Shown: positions 20,477-32,429, counted from the stretch's first letter. The stretch is 64,000 nt of DNA from Halomonas huangheensis (GCF_001431725.1 NZ_CP013106.1:1240001-1304000), one strand, 5' to 3'. Translations and numbers: made by a program. Notes: generated by a model from the letters alone, not told the origin.

Positions 20477-20854
20477 GTGAATAGCAAACGACCCGTAAAC
20501 CTGGATCTATCCACGATCCATTTCCCCCTTCCCGCCTTGACGTCGATTACGCACCGCATCACCGGCGTCATTCTCTTCGTTGGCCTGATCTTTGGCTTCT
20601 GGGCCCTGGATGCCTCACTGTCATCTCCTGAGGGGTTTGAAGCAGTGCGCAATGCGCTGGCCCACAACTTCCTTGCCAAGTTGATTGCCTGGGGCCTGTT
20701 GTCCGCCCTGGCGTTCCACTTTGTGGCTGGCTGCAAGCACTTCATCATGGACGCCAACATCGGCGTATCGCTGGAAGGTGGCGTGAAGAAGGCGCAGATC
20801 ACCATCGTGGCAAGCGTCGTACTGATCATTCTGGCGGGAGTCTGGGTATGGTAA
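20477..20854 (+). CDS. sdhC: Succinate dehydrogenase cytochrome b556 subunit
   Basis: 125 residues with three membrane helices; anchors SdhAB and binds heme b and ubiquinone with SdhD. It begins SKRPVNLDLSTIHFPLPALTSI, and SSPEGFE and CKHFIMD (heme-ligand His region) match E. coli SdhC closely. The start is GTG at 20477, which aligns with the family N-terminus; no ATG fits. The stop overlaps the sdhD start by 7 nt, implying translational coupling. Confidence 0.95.
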   Translation: MNSKRPVNLDLSTIHFPLPALTSITHRITGVILFVGLIFGFWALDASLSSPEGFEAVRNALAHNFLAKLIAWGLLSALAFHFVAGCKHFIMDANIGVSLEGGVKKAQITIVASVVLIILAGVWVW

Positions 20855-21195
20855 CCAATATCACGAGTTTCAGCCGCAGCGGTCTGTCCGACTGGATCAT
20901 CCAGCGTGCCAGCGCCCTGGTCATGGCAGTCTATACGGTTTTCCTCGTGGCATATCTGCTGCTGCATCCGCAGCTCGACTATGCGACCTGGAGCGGACTC
21001 TTCCAGCAGACCTGGATGCGCATCTTCTCTCTTCTGGCGTTTGTGTCCCTCGCGGCACATGCCTGGATCGGCCTGTGGACGGTAACTACCGATTACATCA
21101 AGCCAACGGCGATTCGCGTCGCTGCCCAGTTCATCATCATCGTTGCCATCTTCGTGTTCCTTGTCTGGGGCATCCAAGTGCTGTGGGGAGCCTGA
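20848..21195 (+). CDS. sdhD: Succinate dehydrogenase membrane anchor subunit
   Basis: 115 residues (E. coli 115), three transmembrane helices. The heme/quinone region HAWIGLWTVTTDYIKPTAIR corresponds to E. coli HAWIGMWQVLTDYVKP; the ending VLWGA also matches. Overlaps sdhC by 7 nt and is followed after 3 nt by sdhA. Confidence 0.95.
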   Translation: MVTNITSFSRSGLSDWIIQRASALVMAVYTVFLVAYLLLHPQLDYATWSGLFQQTWMRIFSLLAFVSLAAHAWIGLWTVTTDYIKPTAIRVAAQFIIIVAIFVFLVWGIQVLWGA

Positions 21196-21198
21196 TAT

Positions 21199-22971
21199 AT
21201 GTCTAATATGCGTACTTTGACCTACGACGCCATCATCATCGGTGGTGGCGGCGCTGGTATGCGTGCTGCCCTGGAACTGGCCAAGTCAGGCAAGAAGACA
21301 GCAGTGCTGTCCAAGGTCTTTCCGACTCGTTCCCATACCGTTTCCGCTCAGGGCGGTATCACCTGTGCCATTGGTTCATCCGATCCCAACGACGACTGGC
21401 GCTGGCACATGTATGACACCGTCAAGGGCGGCGACTACATCGCTGATCAGGACGCTGCTGAATATATGTGTTCGGAAGGTCCGAAGGCGGTGTTCGAACT
21501 CGAGCACATGGGTCTGCCGTTCTCGCGCTTCGACAACGGCCGTATCTATCAGCGCCCGTTCGGTGGTCAGTCGAAGAACTTCGGTGAAGGTGGCCAGGCG
21601 GCGCGTACCTGTGCCGCAGCGGACCGTACCGGTCACGCGCTACTGCACACTCTGTATCAGAACAACCTGAAGAACAACACCACCTTCCTCAATGAGTGGT
21701 ACGCCGTCGACCTGGTCAAGAATGCCAACGGCGACGTGGTTGGTTGCATCGCCATGGATATCGAGACGGGCGAAGTGGTACACGTCAAGTCCAAGGCAAC
21801 AGTGCTGGCTACCGGCGGTTCCGGCCGTATCTACGCGTCCACGACCAATGCCCTGATCAACACCGGTGACGGTATCGGCATGGGCCTGCGTGCTGGTGTG
21901 CCGATGCAGGACATGGAAATGTGGCAGTTCCACCCGACTGGTATCTATGGTGCCGGTGTACTGGTGACCGAAGGTTGCCGGGGTGAGGGTGGTTACCTGA
22001 TCAACAAGGATGGCGAACGTTTCATGGAGCGCTATGCGCCCAACGCCAAGGACCTTGCTGGTCGTGATGTGGTAGCACGCTCGATGGTCATGGAAATCCT
22101 CGAAGGCCGTGGTTGTGGTGAGAACGGCGATCACGTTCTCCTCAAGCTCGATCATCTCGGTGAAGAAGTGCTGGGCAAGCGTCTCCCGGGTATCGTCGAA
22201 CTGGCCAAGACCTTTGCTCACGTGGATCCGGCCCGCGAGCCGATTCCGGTGGTGCCGACCTGTCACTACATGATGGGTGGCATTGCCACCAACATTCATG
22301 GTCAGGCCATTGCTCCGGATGCCGATGGCAACGACAGGATCGTCAATGGCCTGTATGCCTGTGGCGAAGCTGCCTGCGTCTCGGTCCATGGGGCCAACCG
22401 TCTGGGCGGCAATTCATTGCTCGACCTGGTGGTCTTTGGTCGCGCGGCGGGTATGTTCATCGAGAGTGCGCTCAACGAGGGTATCGAGTACCTCGACGCC
22501 ACCGAATCCGATATCGATTCGGCGATGAAGCGTATCAATCGCTGGAACGAGTCTGAGGGCGGTGAAAGTGTGCCCGAACTGAAGCGTGAGCTGCAGAGCA
22601 TCATGCAGAATTCCTTTGGCGTGTTCCGTGAAGAGAAGAACATGGTCGAGGGTGTGCAGAAGCTGGCCGAGCTGCGTGAGCGTGTCGCTAACGCCCACCT
22701 TTCAGACAAGTCCGCGGCCTTCAACACCGCGCGTATTGAAGCGCTGGAGCTCGACAACCTGATGGAAGTGGCAGAAGCCACAGCGATTGCAGCTCTGGAG
22801 CGTAAGGAAAGCCGTGGTGCTCACTCGCGCTACGACTACCCGGATCGTGATGACGTCAACTGGCTCAAGCACTCCATGTACTTCCCGAGTGAAAAGCGCA
22901 TCGGCAAGCGTGATGTCAACTTCGCGCCCAAGACCATGGATAAGTTCGAGCCAAAAGTCCGCACATACTAA
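21199..22971 (+). CDS. sdhA: Succinate dehydrogenase flavoprotein subunit
   Basis: 590 residues (E. coli 588). Oxidises succinate to fumarate. FAD-binding motif [15 protein letters not shown] (about 13-27); covalent FAD attachment His46 in [12 protein letters not shown]; substrate residues in [18 protein letters not shown], and the catalytic Arg region [17 protein letters not shown]-terminal YPSE-type segment [10 protein letters not shown]. Peripheral on the cytoplasmic face, bound to SdhB. It sits 3 nt after sdhD and 11 nt before sdhB. Confidence 0.98.
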   Translation: MSNMRTLTYDAIIIGGGGAGMRAALELAKSGKKTAVLSKVFPTRSHTVSAQGGITCAIGSSDPNDDWRWHMYDTVKGGDYIADQDAAEYMCSEGPKAVFELEHMGLPFSRFDNGRIYQRPFGGQSKNFGEGGQAARTCAAADRTGHALLHTLYQNNLKNNTTFLNEWYAVDLVKNANGDVVGCIAMDIETGEVVHVKSKATVLATGGSGRIYASTTNALINTGDGIGMGLRAGVPMQDMEMWQFHPTGIYGAGVLVTEGCRGEGGYLINKDGERFMERYAPNAKDLAGRDVVARSMVMEILEGRGCGENGDHVLLKLDHLGEEVLGKRLPGIVELAKTFAHVDPAREPIPVVPTCHYMMGGIATNIHGQAIAPDADGNDRIVNGLYACGEAACVSVHGANRLGGNSLLDLVVFGRAAGMFIESALNEGIEYLDATESDIDSAMKRINRWNESEGGESVPELKRELQSIMQNSFGVFREEKNMVEGVQKLAELRERVANAHLSDKSAAFNTARIEALELDNLMEVAEATAIAALERKESRGAHSRYDYPDRDDVNWLKHSMYFPSEKRIGKRDVNFAPKTMDKFEPKVRTY

Positions 22972-22982
22972 GGGGGAGTCAC

Positions 22983-23693
22983 ATGTCCAAGCTTCAGGTA
23001 TCCCTGTATCGCTACAATCCCGAGACTGACTCCGCTCCTTATATGGAGGAGTTCGAAGTCGATACTCAGGGTCGCGACATCATGGTGTTGAACCTGCTCG
23101 AAATGCTCAAGGAGCAGGATGCCACCGTTGCCTATCGTCGCAGCTGCCGTGAAGGCGTTTGCGGTTCTGACGGCATGAACATGAACGGCAAGAACGGCCT
23201 GGCCTGTATCACGCCGCTGTCGCATGTGGTCAAGAACAACAAGCTGGTACTGCGTCCGCTGCCCGGTCTGCCTGTCATCCGTGATCTCGTGGTTGATATG
23301 GCGCTGTTCTACAAGCAGTACGAGCGCATTCAGCCGTATCTGCAGAACGACACGCCAGAGCCGGCTATTGAACGCCTGCAGTCTCCAGAGGAGCGTGACA
23401 AGCTCGATGGGCTCTATGAGTGTATTCTCTGCGCCTGCTGCTCGACCTCCTGTCCGTCTTTCTGGTGGAACCCGGACAAGTTTGTCGGTCCGGCGGGTTT
23501 GCTGCAGTCTTACCGTTTCCTGGCGGACTCGCGAGACACCGCAACACGTGAGCGTCTCTCCGATCTCGAGGATCCGTTCTCGGTATTCCGCTGCCGCGGA
23601 ATCATGAATTGTGTCGCGGTTTGCCCGAAAGGGCTTAACCCGACACGGGCGATCGGCAAGATTCGTGAGATGTTGCTGGCGAATGCCACTTAA
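22983..23693 (+). CDS. sdhB: Succinate dehydrogenase iron-sulfur subunit
   Basis: 236 residues (E. coli 238). [2Fe-2S] ligands in SCREGVCGSDGMNMNG with the later Cys of GLAC; [4Fe-4S] and [3Fe-4S] ligands in CILCACCSTSCPSFWWN and CRGIMNCVAVCPKGLNP. Passes electrons from FAD to ubiquinone. GGGGGAG just before the ATG is a good RBS. Last of the sdh genes before a double hairpin. Confidence 0.98.
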   Translation: MSKLQVSLYRYNPETDSAPYMEEFEVDTQGRDIMVLNLLEMLKEQDATVAYRRSCREGVCGSDGMNMNGKNGLACITPLSHVVKNNKLVLRPLPGLPVIRDLVVDMALFYKQYERIQPYLQNDTPEPAIERLQSPEERDKLDGLYECILCACCSTSCPSFWWNPDKFVGPAGLLQSYRFLADSRDTATRERLSDLEDPFSVFRCRGIMNCVAVCPKGLNPTRAIGKIREMLLANAT

Positions 23694-23995
23694 ATAGCAG
23701 CGCCGGGCTTGTTATCATGTGTCCGGCTCAAGGGCGCGACGTAACGTCGCGCACTTGAATCTGGCTATGTTTCAAGAGCCGGTGCACAGTGCACCGGCTT
23801 TTGAGCATGGAGCAGGTCCATACATGGCTAGCGTTAGCACGTTAGCGGCACAACGACAGGGCGCTCGACAAGAGTCAGTGCCACGGGTAGACGAAGGATC
23901 GGGCGCGTTGCCAATGCACTCGTATTCCCGCGCCGCACCCAAGGCAAGACAAGTGTCGAGCCCATACCACCCCATCAGTGCAGGGTGACCGAGAG
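23694..23995 (+). other. Gap between sdhB and sucA with two hairpins
   Basis: 302 bp. GCGCGACG (23734-23741) pairs with CGTCGCGC (23745-23752), loop TAA. AGCCGGTGC (23777-23785) pairs with GCACCGGCT (23791-23799) and is followed by TTTT, a credible intrinsic terminator or attenuator. A frame of 89 codons crosses this stretch but has no RBS or recognisable protein. sucA therefore probably has its own promoter, though I cannot point to one. Confidence 0.6.
23777..23802 (+). terminator. Intrinsic terminator/attenuator after sdhB
   Basis: 9-bp stem, 5-nt loop, four T. Partial read-through into sucA would allow sdh and suc to be made in different amounts. Confidence 0.75.
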
Positions 23996-26830
23996 ATGCA
24001 ACAAGGCATAATGGAGTTGATGTGGCGCTCATCTCACGTAACCGGCAGCAATGTCCATTACGTAGAAGCGCTCTACGAGCAGTACCTCGACGACCCCGCC
24101 GCCGTTCCTGATGAATGGCGCGAGTATTTTGACCAGCTACCCAGCCCCGAAGGCACAGCTTCTCAGGATTCCCCCCTCACGCCGATTCGTGAACAGTTCT
24201 ACCAGCTTGGCAAGCAGCGTCGTACCGCTGTTACCGCAGCAGCTGGTGACAGCGAAGACAATCGCAAGCAGGTAAAGGTTCTCCAGCTGATCAACGCCTA
24301 CCGCTTTCGCGGTCATCAGAAGGCGAACATTGATCCGCTCGGCCTGCGTGATGCGAAACCGGTGCCCGATCTCGACTTGACGTTCCATCAATTGTCGAAG
24401 TCCGATCTGGACACCAATTTCCAGACCGGTTCCTTTTTTCTCGGCGAGGACGAAGCTCCGCTGCGGGTGATCGTCGATGCCCTTGAGCAGACTTACTGCC
24501 GTTCCATCGGCTGTGAGTTCATGCACATCGTCGATACCGAGGAAAAGCGTTGGCTGCAGCAGCGTTTCGAGGCAGTCCGCTCGAATCCGCCCTTTACCGA
24601 GGACATGCGCAAGCACGTTCTGGAGCGCGTGACCGCTGCCGAAGGTCTGGAAGCTTACCTGGCATCCCGCTATCCGGGGACCAAGAGGTTTGGTCTCGAA
24701 GGCGGCGAGTCCTTCATTCCGATGATGGACGAGCTGATTCAGCGGGCCGGCAGCTATGGCACCAAGGAAGTGGTCATCGGCATGGCCCACCGTGGTCGCC
24801 TCAACGTGCTGGTCAATATCCTCGGCAAGAACCCGTCTGAGCTGATTGATGAGTTTGACGGCAAGAAGATCATCGAGCGTGGCTCCGGTGACGTCAAATA
24901 TCATCAGGGTTTCAGCTCCAACGTGATGACGCCGGGCGGCGAAGTGCATCTGGCCATGTCATTCAACCCGTCTCACCTCGAGATCGTGGCGCCGGTGGTG
25001 GAGGGCTCAGTTCGTGCTCGCCAGGACCGCCGTAACGATGAGGAAGGCGGAAAGGTACTGCCGATCAACGTACATGGTGATGCCGCCTTTGCCGGTCAGG
25101 GCGTGGTCATGGAGACATTCCAGATGTCCCAGACCCGTGCTTACAAGACCGGTGGCACGGTACATATTGTCATCAACAACCAGGTCGGTTTCACCACATC
25201 GCACCCGCTGGATGCGCGCTCTACTGAGTACTGCACGGATATCGCCAAGATGGTTCAGGCGCCGATCCTGCACGTCAATGGCGATGATCCGGATGCTGTA
25301 TTGCATGTCACTCAGGTGGCGCTTGACTATCGTCAGCAGTTCAAGAAAGACGTCGTCATCGACCTGGTCTGCTATCGTCGTCGCGGCCATAACGAGGCTG
25401 ATGAGCCGTCTGGTACCCAGCCGTTGATGTACCGCAAGATCAAGGATCATCCGTCCTCGCGTTCGCTGTATGCCCAGCGACTGATCAAGGATGGCGTGAT
25501 CACCGAGGACGCGGACAAGGCGTTGGTCGAGAAGTATCGTGACGATCTGATGGCCGGTAACCACGTGGCCAACGCGCTGGTGCAGGAACCCAACACCTCT
25601 CTGTTCGTCGACTGGAAGCCCTACCTCGGACATGAGTGGAGCGGCCACGCCGATACCAGCTTCGACATGAAGCGTCTGCAGCAGCTTGCGGCGAAGATGT
25701 GTGAGATTCCGGACGGTGTCAGCGTGCAGCGTCAGGTCGCCAAGATCTACGAGGACCGCCGCAAGATGCAGGGCGGTGGCCTGGGCCTCAACTGGGGCTT
25801 TGCCGAGACTCTGGCCTATGCCACGCTGATCGATCAGGGGCATCCTATTCGCCTGACCGGTCAGGATATCGGCCGCGGTACCTTCTCACATCGCCACGCC
25901 GTCATTCACAACCAGAAGGATGGCTCTGTACATGTGCCGCTTCAGCACATGGCCGACGGTCAACCCGCCTTCACCATTCATGACTCCTTCCTTTCGGAAG
26001 AGGCTGTGCTGGCGTTCGAATACGGCTACTCGACCACCATGCCCAATGCACTGGTGATCTGGGAAGCCCAGTTCGGTGACTTCTTCAATGGCGCCCAGGT
26101 GGTGGTCGACCAGTTCATCTCCTCCGGCGAGACCAAGTGGGGACGCCTGTGTGGCCTGACCATGCTGCTGCCGCACGGCTTTGAAGGGCAGGGGCCGGAA
26201 CACTCCTCCGCGCGTCTCGAGCGTTTCCTGCAGCTGTGCGCCGAGTTCAACATGCAGGTGTGCGTACCGACCACTCCGGCGCAGATCTTCCATCTGTTGC
26301 GCCGTCAGGTGATCCGTCCGCTGCGCAAGCCGCTGGTGGTGATGTCGCCCAAGAGCCTGTTGCGCCACAAGGAAGCGGTGTCCAGCCTCGAGGACCTGGC
26401 GAAGGGCAGCTTCAACATGGTGCTGCCGGACCAGGGCAAGCGTGATGCCAGTAAGGTTGAACGCGTCATCATGTGCTCCGGCAAGGTCTATTACGACCTC
26501 GCCAACTGGCGTGAAGAAAACCTGCGTGACGACGTGGCTATTGTTCGCGTTGAGCAACTCTACCCCTTCCCCAAGGAAGAGCTGTTCGAGTCCATCAAGG
26601 ACTACAGCAACGCCACGGATATCGTGTGGTGCCAGGAAGAGCCGCTCAATCAGGGCGCCTGGTACTCCATGCAGCACAATTTGCGTAGCGTGGCGGACCT
26701 ACTCAAGGATGGTTTGGGCGGCAAACTGAAGTTTGCAGGTCGTCCAGCATCCGCGGCACCTGCCGCAGGGTATATGTCCGTTCATACCGAACAGCAGCGT
26801 CAGCTGGTGGAAGACGCCTTCAACCTCTAA
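23996..26830 (+). CDS. sucA: 2-oxoglutarate dehydrogenase E1 component
   Basis: 944 residues. ThDP-dependent decarboxylase of the 2-oxoglutarate dehydrogenase complex. The start MQQGIMELMWRSSHVTGSN aligns with Pseudomonas MQESVMQRMWNSAYLSGGN; six upstream codons are excluded. Motifs: YRFRGHQKANIDPL, GMAHRGRLNVLVN, HVNGDDPDAVLHV in the ThDP/Mg region, RRRGHNEADEPS, and the transketolase-like GQDIGRGTFSHRHAV and HGFEGQGPEHSSAR. Feeds succinyl groups to SucB. Confidence 0.97.
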   Translation: MQQGIMELMWRSSHVTGSNVHYVEALYEQYLDDPAAVPDEWREYFDQLPSPEGTASQDSPLTPIREQFYQLGKQRRTAVTAAAGDSEDNRKQVKVLQLINAYRFRGHQKANIDPLGLRDAKPVPDLDLTFHQLSKSDLDTNFQTGSFFLGEDEAPLRVIVDALEQTYCRSIGCEFMHIVDTEEKRWLQQRFEAVRSNPPFTEDMRKHVLERVTAAEGLEAYLASRYPGTKRFGLEGGESFIPMMDELIQRAGSYGTKEVVIGMAHRGRLNVLVNILGKNPSELIDEFDGKKIIERGSGDVKYHQGFSSNVMTPGGEVHLAMSFNPSHLEIVAPVVEGSVRARQDRRNDEEGGKVLPINVHGDAAFAGQGVVMETFQMSQTRAYKTGGTVHIVINNQVGFTTSHPLDARSTEYCTDIAKMVQAPILHVNGDDPDAVLHVTQVALDYRQQFKKDVVIDLVCYRRRGHNEADEPSGTQPLMYRKIKDHPSSRSLYAQRLIKDGVITEDADKALVEKYRDDLMAGNHVANALVQEPNTSLFVDWKPYLGHEWSGHADTSFDMKRLQQLAAKMCEIPDGVSVQRQVAKIYEDRRKMQGGGLGLNWGFAETLAYATLIDQGHPIRLTGQDIGRGTFSHRHAVIHNQKDGSVHVPLQHMADGQPAFTIHDSFLSEEAVLAFEYGYSTTMPNALVIWEAQFGDFFNGAQVVVDQFISSGETKWGRLCGLTMLLPHGFEGQGPEHSSARLERFLQLCAEFNMQVCVPTTPAQIFHLLRRQVIRPLRKPLVVMSPKSLLRHKEAVSSLEDLAKGSFNMVLPDQGKRDASKVERVIMCSGKVYYDLANWREENLRDDVAIVRVEQLYPFPKEELFESIKDYSNATDIVWCQEEPLNQGAWYSMQHNLRSVADLLKDGLGGKLKFAGRPASAAPAAGYMSVHTEQQRQLVEDAFNL

Positions 26831-26868
26831 GGCGCCCGTCAGGACGAGAGAATAGATAAGGATACGAC

Positions 26869-28416
26869 ATGGCTACCGAGATCAAGGCACCAACCTTTCC
26901 GGAATCCGTTGCTGAAGGCACCGTGGCTGCATGGCACAAGAAGCCGGGTGACAGCGTCGAGCGTGATGAGCTGATTGTTGAGATCGAGACTGATAAGGTC
27001 GTGCTCGAAGTAGTGGCGTCCGAGGCTGGCACCCTGGCGGAAGCGCTGGTGGAAGAAGGCGACACCGTGGAGTCCGAGCAGGTGCTGGGCCGTATCGGTG
27101 AAGGTGGCGCTGCGAAGGACAAGTCTGACGACGAGCCTGCCACTGCTGAAGACAAGAAAGATGTTGCCCAGAGCGACAGCAAGAAGGAAGCTACCTCGGA
27201 TGGTGGTGGCGAGAAGGTCGATGTCAAGGCACCTACCTTCCCTGAGTCCATTCAGGAAGGCACTGTTGCTACCTGGCACAAGCAGGTCGGTGAAGCCGTC
27301 AAGCGTGATGAGGTACTGGTTGACATCGAGACTGACAAGGTTGTGCTCGAGGTTGTTGCTCCGGCGGATGGCGCTCTGGTCGAGATCAAAGTGGAAGAGG
27401 GTTCGCAGGTTGAGTCCGAAGCGCGGCTGGCTGTCTTTCAGGCGGGTGCTGGCGGTGCGGCAGATACTGCCGACCAGGTTGCACCCAAGGCCAGTGCCGA
27501 TGATGGTGACAGTGACGAGCAGGTCGGTGACAAGATTGTCGCTCCGGCCGCTCGCAAGCTGATCGCCGAGCACAATCTCGACGTGTCTGCCATCAAGGGC
27601 ACCGGCAAGGACGGTCGCGTGCTCAAGGAAGACGTGCTCAAGGCCGTCAAGGACGGCAGTGCGAAGAAAGGCGCTGCTGCGTCGGCTGCCAAACCCAGTG
27701 CAGCTGCGGCTCCGGCCGTCGAGGGCGAGCGCCCCGAGAAGCGTGTGCCGATGAGTCGCCTGCGCCAGACCATCGCCAAGCGCCTGGTTCAGGCCCAGCA
27801 GACGGCTGCCATGCTGACCACGTACAACGAGGTCGACATGGGCGCCATCATGGAGCTGCGTGGCCAGTACAAGGACAACTTCCTCAAGGCGCATGACGTC
27901 AAGCTCGGCTTCATGGGCTTCTTCGTCAAGGCCGCCTCCGAAGCACTCAAGCGCTTCCCTGATGTCAACGCGTCCATCGACGGCACTGATATCGTCTACC
28001 ACGGCTACCAGGATATCGGTGTTGCCGTGTCCACCGAGCGTGGGCTGGTGGTGCCAGTGCTTCGCGATACCGATAGCATGAAGATTGCTGATGTCGAGAA
28101 GGGCATTGTCGATTTCGGCAAGCGTGCTCGTGACGGCAAGCTCGGTATCGACGAGATGCAGGGCGGAACCTTCACCATCACCAACGGCGGCATCTTCGGT
28201 TCACTGATGTCCACGCCGATCCTGAATCCGCCGCAGACCGCGATCCTTGGTATGCACAAGATCCAGGAACGTCCCATGGCGGTGAACGGCAAGGTCGAGA
28301 TCCGTCCAATGATGTACCTGGCGCTGTCATACGATCACCGCATGATCGATGGCAAGGATGCGGTGCAATTCCTGGTCACCCTCAAGGAACTGCTCGAAGA
28401 TCCGGCGCGTCTGTTG

Positions 28417-28428
<12 letters not shown>
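26869..28428 (+). CDS. sucB: Dihydrolipoyl succinyltransferase (E2) with two lipoyl domains
   Basis: 519 residues, longer than E. coli SucB (405) because it has two lipoyl domains. Domain 1 is at about 1-80 with Lys43 in [11 protein letters not shown]; domain 2 at about 117-190 with Lys157 in [11 protein letters not shown]. Acidic Ala/Lys linkers follow each. The E1/E3-binding domain is at about 222-260 ([21 protein letters not shown]); the catalytic domain runs to the end with [10 protein letters not shown] carrying the active His and Asp. The repeated ETDKVVLEV suggests internal duplication. Two lipoyl domains are usual in some pyruvate dehydrogenase E2s, but operon context and the SucB-like ending argue for SucB. 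Confidence 0.93.
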
Positions 28429-29997
<1,569 letters not shown>

Positions 29998-30026
29998 TCG
30001 TACAACTAGCGTCATCGTTGGCGTCG

Positions 30027-30060
30027 CGAGCCCGCTTTCGTTGCGGGCTCGTCGGTTTTC
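30027..30060 (+). terminator. Intrinsic terminator after lpd
   Basis: CGAGCCCGC (30027-30035) pairs with GCGGGCTCG (30043-30051), followed by TCGGTTTTC. Confidence 0.8.
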
Positions 30061-30076
30061 CTTCGGTGTCGCATCG

Positions 30077-30114
30077 CCTCCGGCCATGTACCGGAGGTGG
30101 TCGGTGGCGACCAC
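30077..30114 (+). other. Two further hairpins in the sucC leader
   Basis: CCTCCGG/CCGGAGG (30077-30083, 30091-30097) and GTGGTCG/CGACCAC (30097-30103, 30108-30114), each a 7-bp stem; the two share one base. With the lpd terminator they make three successive structures before sucC. Confidence 0.55.
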
Positions 30115-30180
30115 TGGCCCATTTCTACGAAATTGAGCCTGGTCGCTGTTCGAGTCACATGCAACCAATGGCATGAATCG

Positions 30181-31347
30181 ATGAACCTTCACGAGTATCA
30201 AGGCAAACAGCTGTTTGCCGATTATGGTCTGCCTGTTTCCAAGGGCTTTGCAGTTGACACCCCGGAAGAAGCTGCAGAGGCCTGCAGGAAAATTGGCGGT
30301 GACATGTGGGTGGTCAAGGCCCAGGTTCACGCAGGCGGCCGCGGCAAGGCCGGCGGCGTCAAGCTGATCAAGAGCGCGGAAGAAGCCAAGGCGTTTGCCG
30401 AGCAGTGGCTGGGCAAGAACCTGGTGACATTCCAGACAGATGAGAACGGTCAGCCGGTCTCGCGTATTCTGGTTGAGAACTGCACTGATATTGCCAACGA
30501 GCTTTATCTCGGCGCTGTTGTCGATCGCGGCACCCGTCGTGTGGTCTTCATGGCTTCCACGGAAGGTGGTGTCGAGATCGAGAAGGTCGCTGAGGAAACT
30601 CCCGAGAAGATTCTGAAGGCTGAGATCGATCCGCTGGTTGGTGCACAGCCGTATCAGGCTCGTGAACTGGCCTTTGCCCTGGGACTGAAGGGCGACCAGG
30701 TCAAGCAGTTCACCAAGATCTTCCTGGGCCTGTCGCGCATGTTCCATGACAAGGACCTGGCGCTGCTCGAGATCAACCCGCTGGTGATCACCGACGAAGG
30801 CAATCTGCACTGCCTCGACGCCAAGATCAACCTGGACGGTAACGCACTCTATCGTCACCCGGATCTGGTGGAGATGCGCGATCCGTCACAGGAAGACGAG
30901 CGTGAAGCCGAAGCGGCCAAGTGGGAGCTCAACTACGTTGCGCTCGACGGCAACATCGGCTGCATGGTCAATGGCGCAGGTCTGGCCATGGGCACCATGG
31001 ACATCGTCAACCTGCACGGTGGCAAGCCGGCCAACTTCCTCGATGTTGGTGGCGGTGCGACCAAGGAACGTGTTGCGGAGGCTTTCAAGCTGATTCTCTC
31101 CGACGACAACGTCAAGGCCGTGCTGGTCAACATCTTCGGCGGTATCGTACGTTGCGACATGATCGCCGAGGGCATTATCGGTGCCGTTGAGCAGGTCGGT
31201 GTCAACGTACCTGTCGTGGTGCGCCTGGAAGGCACCAACGCCGAACTGGGCGCCGAGAAGCTGGCCTCCAGTGGACTGAACATCATCGCTGCCAAGAGCC
31301 TCACCGATGCGGCTCAGCAGGTCGTCAAGGCAGCGGAGGGCAAGTAA
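30181..31347 (+). CDS. sucC: Succinyl-CoA synthetase (ADP-forming) beta subunit
   Basis: 388 residues, exactly the E. coli length. ATP-grasp N-terminal domain ([46 protein letters not shown]) and C-terminal flavodoxin-like domain ([26 protein letters not shown]). Couples succinyl-CoA hydrolysis to ATP formation with SucD. No Shine-Dalgarno sequence is visible before the ATG (upstream is GGCATGAATCG), which is odd for an abundant enzyme. Its last base is shared with the sucD start (TAATG). Confidence 0.97.
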   Translation: MNLHEYQGKQLFADYGLPVSKGFAVDTPEEAAEACRKIGGDMWVVKAQVHAGGRGKAGGVKLIKSAEEAKAFAEQWLGKNLVTFQTDENGQPVSRILVENCTDIANELYLGAVVDRGTRRVVFMASTEGGVEIEKVAEETPEKILKAEIDPLVGAQPYQARELAFALGLKGDQVKQFTKIFLGLSRMFHDKDLALLEINPLVITDEGNLHCLDAKINLDGNALYRHPDLVEMRDPSQEDEREAEAAKWELNYVALDGNIGCMVNGAGLAMGTMDIVNLHGGKPANFLDVGGGATKERVAEAFKLILSDDNVKAVLVNIFGGIVRCDMIAEGIIGAVEQVGVNVPVVVRLEGTNAELGAEKLASSGLNIIAAKSLTDAAQQVVKAAEGK

Positions 31348-32219
31348 TGAGTATCCTGATCGACAAGAACACCAAGGTCATCTGCCAGGGCTTCACTGGC
31401 GGCCAGGGGACCTTCCACTCCGAACAGGCCATCGCCTACGGTACTCAGATGGTCGGCGGTGTGACCCCGGGCAAGGGCGGCCAGCAGCACCTTGGCCTGC
31501 CGGTGTTCAACACCGTCAAGGAAGCCGTTGAGAAGACCGGCGCTGAAGCCAGTGTGATCTACGTTCCTGCGCCGTTCTGCAAGGATTCCATCCTCGAAGC
31601 GGCCAATGCCGGCATCAAGCTGATCGTGTGCATCACCGAAGGCATCCCGACTCTCGACATGCTCGACGTCAAGGTCAAGTGTGACGAGCTGGGCGTTCGC
31701 CTGATCGGCCCGAACTGCCCCGGTGTCATCACTCCCGGTGAGAGCAAGATCGGCATCATGCCTGGCCATATCCACAAGCCTGGCAAGGTCGGTATCGTCT
31801 CGCGTTCCGGCACCCTGACCTATGAAGCGGTCAAGCAGACCACTGACCACGGCTTTGGTCAGTCCACCTGTGTGGGTATCGGTGGCGACCCGATTCCGGG
31901 CTCCAACTTCATCGACATCCTCGAGATGTTCGAGAAGGACCCGGCCACTGAAGCCATCGTCATGATCGGTGAAATTGGTGGTACTGCTGAAGAAGAAGCA
32001 GCAGCCTTCATCAAGGACAACGTCAGCAAGCCGGTCGTTTCCTACATCGCGGGTGTTACTGCTCCTCCTGGCAAGCGTATGGGCCACGCTGGCGCGATCA
32101 TTGCCGGCGGCAAGGGTACTGCCGACGAGAAGTTTGCTGCTCTGGAAGCTGCAGGCGTCAAGACCGTGCGTTCGCTGGCCGAAATCGGCGATGCACTCAA
32201 GGAAGCCACTGGCTGGTAA
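31347..32219 (+). CDS. sucD: Succinyl-CoA synthetase alpha subunit
   Basis: 290 residues (E. coli 289). CoA-binding Rossmann domain ([26 protein letters not shown]), [11 protein letters not shown], and the phosphohistidine loop RMGHAGAII near residue 245. Overlaps the sucC stop by one base, giving tight translational coupling and equal subunit amounts; GGAGGG lies upstream within sucC. Confidence 0.97.
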   Translation: MSILIDKNTKVICQGFTGGQGTFHSEQAIAYGTQMVGGVTPGKGGQQHLGLPVFNTVKEAVEKTGAEASVIYVPAPFCKDSILEAANAGIKLIVCITEGIPTLDMLDVKVKCDELGVRLIGPNCPGVITPGESKIGIMPGHIHKPGKVGIVSRSGTLTYEAVKQTTDHGFGQSTCVGIGGDPIPGSNFIDILEMFEKDPATEAIVMIGEIGGTAEEEAAAFIKDNVSKPVVSYIAGVTAPPGKRMGHAGAIIAGGKGTADEKFAALEAAGVKTVRSLAEIGDALKEATGW

Positions 32220-32246
32220 GTTTCTGCCACGCATTCCTGTACAAAG

Positions 32247-32269
32247 GGCCACCTTCGGGTGGCCTTTTT
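32247..32269 (+). terminator. Intrinsic terminator of the suc operon
   Basis: GGCCACC-TTCG-GGTGGCC (32247-32264) with a UUCG tetraloop, then five T (32265-32269). Confidence 0.93.
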
Positions 32270-32305
32270 GCGTTGTTGGGGGTAGCGGCGAGCTACGAGT
32301 TTCAA

Positions 32306-32333
32306 GAAGTAAGAAGTAAGAAGTGAGAAGTAA
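32306..32333 (+). repeat. Four tandem 7-bp units (GAAGTAA)
   Basis: GAAGTAA, GAAGTAA, GAAGTGA, GAAGTAA in direct succession between the sucD terminator and the convergent flippase-like gene. Confidence 0.9.
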
Positions 32334-32401
32334 GTCACTCCGGACCCTGGGCCTTTGTATGTGAGTGGCGAAGTGGCACTGTACAGCTCGCAGCTTCCAG
32401 C

Positions 32402-32429
32402 TTACGGCATACGGCTTACGGCTTATGGT
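32402..32429. repeat. Four degenerate 7-bp units over the end of the flippase-like gene
   Basis: TTACGGC, ATACGGC, TTACGGC, TTATGGT. The minus-strand stop codon of the flippase-like gene (32416-32418) lies inside the array, so slippage could change its last codons. Confidence 0.8.

Noticed and set aside
23719..23988. 89-codon frame between sdhB and sucA
   Set aside because: Runs through two hairpins, lacks an RBS and resembles nothing known.
30097..31347. Longer sucC starting at 30097
   Set aside because: The 28 extra codons cover hairpins and do not match the SucC N-terminus MNLHEYQ.
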